Assembly: GCF_030272615.1 (NCBI RefSeq)
Contig: NC_081405.1
Coordinates: 20,048,547 to 20,112,546, forward strand
Direction: 5' to 3'
Length of the DNA stretch: 64,000 nucleotides
Source: Cryptomeria japonica
Lineage: Eukaryota; Streptophyta; Pinopsida; Cupressales; Cupressaceae
Part shown: positions 36,244-46,167 of the stretch, in pieces
How the letters are laid out: every line of letters starts with the position of its first letter
Numbering within the stretch: the first letter of the stretch is position 1
Notes under the pieces: model-generated
Databases searched by the model: none
The model's input: only the letters and a program-made list of their open reading frames with translations
What the model was told of the DNA's origin: nothing
Made by a program: the position numbers and the translations under genes

Positions 36244-38854
36244 ATGGATCAAGGTTAGTTTTTCTTAATTTTTGTCTTTCTTTCCGGTTTATTCGATTTG
36301 TTTTACGTTTTGAATTTAATTTCGTTTATTTTGATTAGGTTTTTTTATTTTTTGTTTCAAAAACCAGATTCTGATAATCCACAACAAGAACAACAAAATG
36401 CACCTCCTGAAAACCCCGAAGAAAACCCATAAGATACACCTTAATTCCTCCTTTTGACTGTATACTTGAAACACAAGAGCAATTGATTAATCAGTTAGGG
36501 CAAAACACGTCTAAAATAAATAGACTGATTAATAAATTGAAAACATCTGATCTTGAGCATCATAAATCCCTCGCCACTAGCCTAGAAACATTAGCTAGTG
36601 GTTCCACAACCATTTCCACACAAATTACAAAATGGGGAAACTTTAGGGATAGGTGTCGCCAATACTATGCTAATGGGTTATCATACGAGGGAGTGAAAAA
36701 CAAAAATATTAGTAAACAACAAATATGTGCCCTTTTTGTTGATCTTAAAACTGGTGAGTCATTACCTCTTAATGCAAAGAGGTTTCCCATACACTGGTGT
36801 ACCAATGTGCAGATGAAGAATCCATTTTGGTAGAGGTGGTGGATGGTCTTTGATGATCCACCTTGTAATAATTATGAGGTGCCATTGTATTTTTTGAGAA
36901 AAGTATACTGTGAGTTTGTCCTCAATGTGCGGCCAAATTATTTTGACATGAGAGAGTTCCATGGTAGAGGTGGTGGCTCTGCCCAAGATAGACCTAGAGC
37001 CCATAGGCTAGTAGCCCTAGAGAGTCCTCGCCCCCTAGCACCCAAACCCAAGGTGCATTAGGCTATCCCAGTAGAGATGAAAGAGTCAATGGAGCTACAG
37101 ACTCTTCAGGTGGCCACAACATTGACTGGTGCCATCATCAAACATGGGACGTCATTAGCACACCCTCTTGTACTGGATGATGAGCCATTAGTTGCTCCAG
37201 GTGGCAACAGAGAGCCCATTTAGCATCTATGTGTCAGTTACTCGAGGATATGCTTAGGGACGGCTGACGAGGCTGCTGCAGATGGATCCACATCTCATTC
37301 ATGCACGATTTGCGGGAATAGATGTCAGGCCCGCATGGTTGAGGATGTGGTGCTGACAAAGGAGTTGATGGACATATTGTTTGCCCATCAACCGCAGACA
37401 CGGGTGTGTTGATTTGAATTCATAGTATTTTATTTATCAGTCACTTTAAATTTGTAATTACATAAATAAATTTTCATTTATACATCGATTTAAATTGAGA
37501 CAAATAATATGCATTTCAAGTTGTAGCATCGGTATCCCATACTCCTCCCGCAGTTACTATAGCTGCAACTTCGATGCATGAGGTATAAATTTTGTAACAT
37601 GTTAAAATAAAATAGTACACTTTTAATTCAAAAAAATTACAAGATATACTAACTATATTTAATGCTTGGTCCAATTTTTGGTTTGTAGGTGTTGCCAGGG
37701 GACCAAATATCCTAGATTCATGACATCACGCTCTTAGCGATCGATTTTGGCCTACAAGGATATATGGTATTATATTTTGTACAACCTTTTTTATGTATTG
37801 TTTTGATGGAATATGCAAGTCATTTCATTTTAGATTTTTAAAATTATGTTTAATATATTATCTGTACTAATATCTCATGTTAATTTTGTTTTTTTAGGGT
37901 ACCCCCTTCGCATCTAGGCCTCGTCCTAAGCAAAAGAATTCCTTGAAGACACCAAAACGTGGGAAGAAGGTAATTGAACACATTTTTAGTTGTACAATTG
38001 TTTGAAAATGTTGAAATCAAGTCTTAGTTGGGATTTGTAGATTGATTAGTGTTTTTTGTTTATTTTACATGTACAACGACCATTGAACTATGTGGATTTG
38101 TTGAATGCACCTGATTCACCTGTGGATCGAGAGAGGGCGGAGGTATCTATGTCTACTTTATTTTCTTGATTTCATGATTATATGCAAGTGTACATGTGAA
38201 CTTATGATAAATTATAATCTTATATTTTTTTCATACTGGAAATTTCCATAGCTACTTCATCAATGGCGAGCCCTCCTTCGTGCACTAGAGAAGCATCTCA
38301 GGATCCGATACACTTTTGTTTGATATATTACATTAATTGTTTTTAACCTACAATACTTATCATTATATTAATTATATTTAATCTTTGATCATTTTTTGTA
38401 TAGGTAATAGCGACAGTTTCTCCATCGATGGTGAGCCATCCTCAGTCCATTGGAGAAGCATCTTAGGCACCGGTATGTCATTGTTCTCTATATTATAGCT
38501 TTCAAGTGTTTTTGATGTATTTATGTTAGTACATTGCATTAATTGTACAATTAATCTACAATAGCCCCCTTCACAGTTTGGCCATAATATTAATTGTACA
38601 TTTAAGTTTGTCTTCAAGAAAAATCCTAAGAGTGACAAGGAGAGGAGAGCGAAGATATTAGCTCCGAGATCAACTGATGAGGTAATCTACATTTCAATTG
38701 CAAAGGAATTATAGTTTAATTGCATAGTTATGTTGTTAATTGTGAACTATTTTCTACAAAATAATTCTAACTTGGCTTTTGAATTATGGTTTTACAGCCA
38801 TCTACAGAGCCACGTACTGCATCGAAGAGGCTCGATTTTCATGATCCACCATAA
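36244..38854 (+). pseudogene. Transposon left gene, multi-exon, unknown function
   Basis: Starts ATGGATCAAG followed by a GTTAGT donor; exon 2 begins after CAG at 36368. Further exons between GT and AG sites lie at about 37527-37582, 37690-37766, 37898-37969, 38077-38140, 38250-38309, 38403-38471, 38607-38681 and 38800-38854 (TAA stop). The long exon 2 (to about 37403) encodes a helical N-terminal part (LINQLGQNTSKINRLINKL), a middle part with WGNFRDRCRQYYANG, and a Cys motif CTICGNRC. A later exon is basic (RPKQKNSLKTPKRGKK), a likely nuclear signal. TAG codons interrupt it at 36831, 37059, 37221 and 38464; a frameshift lies near 36430. No known family was recognised. By position it resembles the second, accessory gene of two-gene TIR transposons. 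Confidence 0.6.
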
Positions 38855-39419
38855 GTATAAGATCATATAGTGTTAGTTGTGGTCATAGAATGACCAATAC
38901 ATGTAGATATATTCTGCATTTTTATTGTATATCGATTTAGACATGGCATATGCCACATTTTTGTAATACTTGTATTGACTTGGCAAACATGGCTTTTTTT
39001 GATATATATATAAATATTGATATTCGATCCAATAAATGTGTACTGAGTTCATTATTGTGTATTCGTTGTTAGCTATCCTCTTATAAATTTAATTGATCAT
39101 TTGCCTATGTAATCAACAATATGAATATAAACAACAAAAATCTATGATATAAACATTGCAATCATGGAATATGATTTTGATAAAATTTCTAAAATGTCAA
39201 ATTAACCCTACAAAACTCCTTGTATTCAGTTCATTATTGTGTATTCGTTGTATTTGGTGGCTGCCCATTTATAAATTTAAATTAATATTTGCCTATATAA
39301 TCAACAATATGAATATAAACAACAAAAAATGACAATATGAATATAAACAACAATATGTGTGTGGTACGAAAGCACCCTCACACTCGCAATGATCAAATTT
39401 TGGTTCTCGTGTGAGAAAA
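38855..39419. other. Transposon interior, no gene
   Basis: AT-rich 3' flank of the left gene. A roughly 185-bp segment is loosely duplicated: TTCATTATTGTGTATTCGTTG occurs near 39048 and 39229, each followed by TATAAATTTAA and ATCAACAATATGAATATAAA. Confidence 0.5.
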
Positions 39420-40610
39420 ATGACATCACGAGCGCGTTTGGGTGGGTAGGTTTACTCTAGGCATGCTCCTCTCATGCATCCCAAAGTGTCGGAACGTCAA
39501 GAGTCATACCCTACCAATGCGATCTCTCAAGTGCCCTAAGTCCAAAAAATTATCAAACTTTGACAGATGATTTCTTCTAATCCAGGACACATATGACCGA
39601 TCCGTTTGAACCTGTGGTGTCACATGAGGCTCCTCTACAATGGCCTATCTTGGTTTTTGACAACTCGAAGCCATTTTCAATGGGTAGCATTTTTTTCGCC
39701 TGCTCCAAAAACTGTCAGTTACATGCAATGCAAAGTTGCAAGATAGGATAGAATTGATTCAGTTCGTCGTGTGAACAAATTGATGTCACGAGTGCATCTA
39801 AGTGGGTATGTTTACACTAGGAATTCTCCTCTCGTGCATCCCAAAGCGTCAGAACGTCGAGAGTGATACCCTACCGGCACGATCTCTCAAGTGCCCTGAG
39901 TCCAAAAAATTATCAAACTTTGACGGACTGTTTCTTCCAATCCAGGATACATATGATCGATCTATTTAAACCTGTGGGGTTGCATGAGGCTCCTCTACAA
40001 TTTCCCATCTTGATTCTCGACGACTCAAAGCCATTTTCAATTGGTAGCATTTTTTCGCCTGCTGCAAAAACCGTCAGTTGCATGCAATGCAAAGTTGCAA
40101 GATAGGCTAGAATTGATTCGGTTCGTCGTGTGAACAAACCAATGTCACGAGTGCATCTAGGTGGGCAGGTTTACACTAATCATGCCCCTCTCATGCATCC
40201 CAAAGTGCTAGAACGTTGAGAATCATACCCTACCGACCTGATCTCTCAAGTGCCTTGAGTCCAAAAAATTGTCAAACTTTGACGAACTATTTCTTCCAAT
40301 CCAGGACACATATGATCGATCTGTTTGAACATGTGGGGTCACGTGAGGCTCCTCTACAATGGCCTATCTTTATTTTTGATGACTCAAAGCCATTTTCAAT
40401 TAGTAGCATTTTTTTGCCTGCTACAAAAACCGTCAGTTGCATGCAATGCAAAGTTGCAAGATAGGCTAGAATTGATTCGGTTCGTCGTGTGCACAAACTG
40501 ACGTCACAAGCGCGTTCGAGTGGGTAGGTTTACACTAAGCATGCTCCTCTTGTGCATCTTAAAGGATCAGAACATCAAGAGTCATACCCTATCGACGCGA
40601 TGTACAAGTT
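39420..40610. repeat. 360-bp tandem repeat inside the transposon, about 3.3 copies
   Basis: Units begin near 39420, 39779, 40139 and 40499 at a GTCACGAGTGCATCTAGGTG-type word, with a partial fourth copy. Landmarks repeat in order: CATGCATCCCAAAG, GATCTCTCAAGTGCC, TCAAACTTTGAC, GAGGCTCCTCTACAAT, AAGCCATTTTCAAT, TGCATGCAATGCAAAG. Copies differ by scattered substitutions. Short open frames on both strands are by-products of the repeat. It lies between the 3' ends of the two convergent genes. Confidence 0.88.
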
Positions 40611-41187
40611 GCTTGACAACTTTTTAGACAATTTTTTTTGAAAATAATGACAATTTTTGCTCAAATTGTATCTAGACTCAATCTATGACTCCTATGACCT
40701 GATAGTGACTCAAATAATTATCCATGATTATACAAGAATCAATAATGCTCATGATTGACCTTATCAATAATGGTCATGATTGATCTTATCACATCACATA
40801 AACTCAAAACATAGTCACAAAACATAGACACAAAAAATGGTCACAAAACATTGTCACATATTATTCAAAAATTTCCCTTTAAATATGGTCAAATCAACTC
40901 TTAGCTATTTGAATATACAAAAAAGATTCTTACAAATCATCTGATGGGTTTTTATACAAAATTTGGCATTACAATATGTGCGATTTAGCTCATCGCCATT
41001 TTAATATACAAAATTTGGCATCTAAATATGTACAAATTAGCTCATTGCCATTTAAATGTACAAAATTATGCCCCTAAACATGTAAAAATCAGCTCATGGG
41101 CATTTACATATACAAAAAATGAATATAGAACAATTCGTCGATGATATATACAAAATTCTCAAAATCATTCTACTCTTAATCGTAGAA
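40611..41187. other. Transposon interior, no gene
   Basis: Contains short near-repeats of ACAAAATTTGGCAT / AGCTCATTGCCATTTAAAT between 40960 and 41100. No coding sequence recognised; it is the 3' flank of the transposase gene. Confidence 0.5.
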
Positions 41188-44098
41188 TCAATCAAGAGAG
41201 CCTTCAGGATCGACTCTAACCTGTATTGTGTCAAGTATTGCCTCATGGTCAAATTCACGAACTTTCCATAAAATCTTGTTATAAGGTCTACCACGATACT
41301 TCATCAAATGAATATTTCTTGCAACAACAAGGTTAGAGAAATGAAGAATATGTCTATGTGTTTCAAAGTCCTCGAACAACCAAACATCAGAATTCTTGAT
41401 AGGGTATCTCCTTAGCCATGTTCTTGTCACGACAACAGACCCTATTGGGTACTCAATACCCTCTCCGTTAATGATTGTGGTTGTCAATTTTGTTTTAGGC
41501 TCAACACAATGACACAAATAGTAATTTTTTCCTTCTTCATTGTTCTCTTCTGCAACAACTGCATACACATGACCTGCATTTTATAAAGTGATAATTAATA
41601 CCAAAAATAAAGTGTGATGTACAACAAAATGAACCAAAAAGAATACTTGCAAAAAAATTAATTCAAAAAATCACCCAAATCCACTAGGTCGGATACATGG
41701 TCAAAATCCATTGATGTCTCCATCTGGCTCAATTGTATTGCTTTGGGAATTTGATATGTATCAATGGGAACCAACGGTCTACAAGACCATTTGTCAACCC
41801 ACTCTTGTGATTCACATTCTTCCCACAAACAATACATGCATGAAGAATAAAAACATACCATCTGGCTCGTATAAATTATTGGTGAACTTGCATTTGAACT
41901 CATAAATGAGTGCATGTCACTCGATCCTGCAACTGTATAACAATCTAGATAGTTTTCAATGTTAGATTTAGTGATCAACCAAAAATATCTATAAACCATT
42001 GATGTACCTGTATTACCTGGACCCATCATAGAGTTACACCATTGCACAATTGTTTCTGCATCTATCAACTCAGCACCACCTTCGTACTTCAATTCTTCTC
42101 TAGCTAGGGCTCTTTTTACACATGCTCCTGCACCATCGTGCTCTCCCTTACCATGTCCAGCCTTAGTGAAATTCCAAAAATATTGTACACCACTTGTGAT
42201 ATGCATCCTTGTCAAGCAATAAAACATCCTTGCATTCTTGAATTGTGCGGTGCAATTATCTGACCATATTAAGTGTCAGTTGTATTGTATGTTTATTTCC
42301 TTTAAATTATCATAGAAAACTTTAAAGCGTCCTTGTACAAACTTTGATGAATGAGTACAATCATCACTTATGTAGAAATGATACTCTCTTACAACCTTTC
42401 TATCCTCCTCTGTGCTATCATCTGCATGCATGAATGTTATGTGTACAAAAATAGAAACTTGTGTAGAATGATAATATATAGATTGCACTTCATTTTGAGG
42501 TTGTAGTGTATAATTTTAAGCAAAATCAATGATAGAGACAATGGTGCCAAGAGGAAATGTTTCCTTACATAACTTAAATTGCTCATCTAAGCATCGAGTT
42601 CTATGTGTATGCATTATGTACTCATAAACTAGTTTCTCTTGAAACATTTTCATAAATTCAGCTACACATATATCATTTTTCACTAGCTCACATCTCTACA
42701 AATCTTTTTCATCTTTAACTCCATATGTGTCTATCTTGTATTTTCCAAAAGAAACTAGTTTCCTACCAATTTCATGTGTGCTCTCCAAATATACACATCT
42801 TGGTAAATGTTGCAAACCACCACATATAGCACAAGAACCTTCCAAACAAGGCATCTTATAATAAATGCAACCATCATGTCTATTACATGGCACACTTGAA
42901 ATAAGTTCTCTTACCGACTCGGGAGGTGCTTGTATATTGCGTTCCTACAAAACATCGTTAGTGTGAAAAGTAGAACAAATATGACAAAAAATATCATAGT
43001 GCATGGAAAATTCAATATGCATCCTACAACAACATGTGGTGCGTACATGATTAATCTTAATATAAAAAAGGTTTTACCATTTCAAAAAATCTTTGAGAAA
43101 TTCTTATTTGAGGAAACTTTTCAAAGAATCTTTCATAAAATTTTGTTTGAGTCATATCCAAATAGTATTTGGCATGTGGCTCATGATTTGTAGACCCGAT
43201 TCGCCTTCTAACAACATCTCTTTGGTTGGGCGAAACTCTTGTGTTGTCATGCCAAAAAAATTCAATTAATGTTCTTAGTTCATCAACAACAACCTTGTCT
43301 TTGCGTGGTAGTCTACCCGAGAATGCCCAAAGAGAATTATTGTTAGGTTCCTCTATTTTTTCTCGCCTCTGTAATGCTTTACTTAATGTTGTTCTAGTAA
43401 CGTTTAATGACTTAATTGTTTTGCTTATCAAACGATCTTTTTTTATTTTCTTGCTCATTATGGTTGATGTAATGACACGCCAAGTAGCATTAGAATCTTT
43501 AGTACATGATTTTGAACCAATAGCTTGATATGCATCAAATAGATTTCTCACAATAGTTCTTTCGTTGTTACTTTTAGATGATCTTAGGCCTAGAATTTTC
43601 AATCTCTCTAAAATTCAAATTTTTAATCATTTGAACAATTAATTGACATCTTGTGGTTTGATTTAAGTTTTCAAAATAGTTTTGCCATATTCTTTTAACC
43701 ATTCTCCTAATAGTTCATTCATTCATTTTATCAGGCATTGGCTTCAATATATTCTCATCAATGTCAATTAGATACTTTGGTTTCCTACGAATGATTCTAG
43801 GAGGTGTTAACATCGGTGCATTGTGTGCATTCAATTCATCAAATAGAGAGGGTGTATGTTCGTCATTTAATTGATTATTCAATGTGGTATCTTCTTCAAT
43901 TGCATTAGGTTCATATGGTAAATCAAATGTCTATTCTTCAAGTGCATTATGTTTGTTTGGTAAATCGAATTGAGATGTTGAGGATGGCATACTTTCTTCT
44001 CCCATTGTTCTTATGTCACGTAATTTCTTCATACATTGCCTTTGTCTTTCCTTTTCAGCCTCTTGTTGTTCCATCGTTCCTCGCTTGTTCTTTTCCAT
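41188..44098 (-). pseudogene. DDE-like transposase gene of the TIR transposon (degenerate, spliced)
   Basis: Starts MEKNKRGTMEQQEAEK at 44098. Conserved blocks follow: LSKALQRREK and RVSPNQRDVVRRRIG (43057-43602), an intron with a GTAAAACC donor near 43070, then CNRHDGCIYYKMPCLEGSCAIC, VSIIDFA-stop-NYTLQPQNEVQS, YISDDCTHSSKFVQGRFK (42276-42488) and FWNFTKAGHGKGEHDGAGA (41658-42227). A clean splice (41675 to 41573) leads to the last exon ending at 41188. Asp in IIDFA and YISDD, plus the HGKG…DG block, fit an RNase H-fold DDE transposase. Similar uncharacterised proteins occur in animals and non-flowering plants; that comparison is from memory. Stops (TAG, TAA and TGA) and at least one frameshift inactivate it. 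It would cut at the inverted repeats. Confidence 0.68.
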
Positions 44099-44289
44099 GG
44101 TTGATATCGGTTGTCCTAAATAGAATCATATTACATATATATGTAAACAAAAGTTCATAAACAAACAAATAACCATAAATATGCATCTTATCATTATTTT
44201 TTTGAATCAAAACTATTAAACAATCACAATAATATCGACAAAACTAATAAGAACAACAACTCAATCATTTGAAATTATGCAAAAATAGA

Positions 44290-44635
44290 AAATTCACTTA
44301 CTTCTATGTATAAAATAGTGATAGAAGTGCAGACACAGTTGCAGTGGGGCCTTCAACGACCTCAAAAACTTCTTTTGAGGTCGTTGAGGCTCTCGGGCAT
44401 ATAAAAATATGTCTAAGTACCCTGTACATGGTATATTAATAACCGCATGCGCGCTGTTAGTCCCTAAAATGTTGGCAAGCCCAACGATATTTTTTTTTTC
44501 ACCCTGTACGCACTTAGAACTCATAATTAGCGCATATGCACTCCTACGCATTAAAAATGTTATGGCAGGGTAGTGAACTAATAGGCTCAGTACCCCGTAC
44601 ACGTTGTTTGTAGTAAAGAAACTATGAAGGAAAAG
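44290..44635. promoter_or_regulatory. Right subterminal region with CGTACGCG-type motifs, inner part
   Basis: Holds an inverted pair CAACGACCTCAAAA / TTTTGAGGTCGTTG (44356-44387), a strong hairpin, and motifs CCGCATGCGCGCTG, CCTGTACGCACTT, GCGCATATGCACTCC and TACCCCGTACACGTTG. It is upstream of the transposase gene and may include its promoter. Confidence 0.5.
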
Positions 44636-44655
44636 GGAGAGAGAGAGAGAGAGAG

Positions 44656-44704
<49 letters not shown>

Positions 44705-44716
44705 GAGAGAGAGAGA

Positions 44717-44812
<96 letters not shown>

Positions 44813-44900
44813 AGGGAAGAAGAGAGAGAGGGATGGGGTATGGAGGAAGGGAGAAGGGGGAGAGAGGGAGAGAGAGGTAGAGAGAGAGGGATGGGGTATG

Positions 44901-44934
<34 letters not shown>

Positions 44935-44948
44935 GAGAGAGGAGAGAG

Positions 44949-44982
<34 letters not shown>
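44636..44982. repeat. Imperfect (GA)n microsatellite, about 347 bp
   Basis: GA tract with many GGAGAG and AGGGAG interruptions and a short repeat GGATGGGGTATGGAG near 44831 and 44890. It sits inside the transposon's right subterminal region. Predicted Ser-Leu or Arg-Glu frames are artefacts. Confidence 0.95.
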
Positions 44983-44985
<3 letters not shown>

Positions 44986-46138
44986 TATACGCGCTTGAGA
45001 GGGGGAGACATGGAGACAATACACATGTGTGTATATATAGAATTAATATATTATATATTATATAAAATATATTTTATATTATTATATACATATATAAAGA
45101 TTATATATTATATATAAATTATATATTAAATGTATATACATCTTATATATACAATATCATATTATACACACTCCCAAATTTTAAACAAAAGTAGCACGTA
45201 CACGCTGTTTATAGTAAAGATAGAGCATACATGCTTCTTACACCAGAAGTACCCCGTACGCGCTTTTTATACCATAGGTACCCCGTACACAGTTTTGACT
45301 AGTTAGGCTTGGAAATAGGCCTGGATGACAAAGCTACGGTTTGGAAGTTTGATTTCCCTCCATTTCCCTCCTTTTTGACATGTTTTGTTTTATCAACTTG
45401 GTTTCTCGACTTTGTCATCATCAGGTTTACACTTCATCAAGTGGGTATTTCTAAAAATGCCACCATATTTTCACCCATCTTCTGAGATTTCTAAACATAT
45501 AATTTTATTTAATTTTAAACAACAATAACATATTTTATTGAATTTCATTTACCAGTGTCTCCATAGCTCTCACAGACATACGTGTACCATTTTTTTAATA
45601 ACTTTTGATCTACTTGTCCAAATTTAAAAAACTTTATATATTATTGTAGTGAACTTGATTCTTTACAATTTTAAAAAAATAAAATCGTATTTTCAATTTT
45701 TTTAGTGCAACTTACGCTTCGTGCATGAACATGTACCTAATTTTTCAGGATGTGCTCGATTGGAAAAATCATAAAAAAAAAATACTCAACAAAAAATTAC
45801 ACATATTCTAGTGCTCACTCTTAACTATCTTTTCGCCAAAGGATTTTTCAAAATACAAAATATAACTATGACTTTTTTGATGTGTACATGTCAGACACTA
45901 TGTTATGTTTTTCAGAAAAAATCAGGGTCTGTTTTTTGTGCGCAAAAGATTTGACCCCCTTAATCTTATCCAATTTTGAAAAAGTTTAGTAGTTTGGAAA
46001 CTAGATTCATAGTAATATAATATTTGTTCTTTAATTATCTTCATATCTTGAATGGATGAATTTCAAATTTTGCCTCCAAGTTCAGGTTCATCTGATTTCA
46101 GAAAAAAATTTAAAAAAAGTGTCCACTTATACCCCCCT
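44983..46138. other. Transposon right arm
   Basis: Starts with a TATATTATATA-rich stretch (45030-45160), then motifs AGCACGTACACGCTGTTTAT, TACCCCGTACGCGCTTTTTA and TACCCCGTACACAG at 45190-45300. The rest is a non-coding arm with T-rich runs up to the inverted repeat. No gene seen. Confidence 0.6.
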
Positions 46139-46167
46139 TTTTGACCACCATCTTTGTGCACTTACCC
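46139..46167 (-). repeat. Right terminal inverted repeat
   Basis: On the minus strand begins GGGTAAGTGCACAAAGATGG; pairs with 35881-35909 at 27 of 29 positions. The next outside bases are TAATATAT, sharing TAAT with the left flank CTATAAT. Confidence 0.88.

Larger units (their letters stand above)
35881..46167. mobile_element. Large two-gene TIR DNA transposon (10,287 bp)
   Basis: The ends are inverted repeats: left 35881-35909 reads GGGTATGTGCACAAAGATGG…, and right 46139-46167 on the minus strand reads GGGTAAGTGCACAAAGATGG…, matching 27 of 29. AGTGGACAC then recurs in inverted orientation on both sides (35911-35919 and 46119-46127). TAAT flanks both ends, a possible 4-bp target duplication. 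Inside are convergent genes (36244-38854 plus; 41188-44098 minus), a 360-bp tandem repeat between them, and CGTACGCG-like motifs near both ends. Both genes have stops or frameshifts, so this copy is probably immobile. I cannot place it in a named superfamily. Confidence 0.82.

Noticed and set aside
39863-40496. Repeated 70-80 codon frames on both strands
   Set aside because: By-products of the 360-bp tandem repeat with no conserved domain and no consistent start or stop.
44294-45019. 241-codon minus-strand frame and 124-codon Arg-Glu frame on the plus strand
   Set aside because: Both arise from the GA microsatellite in the transposon arm.
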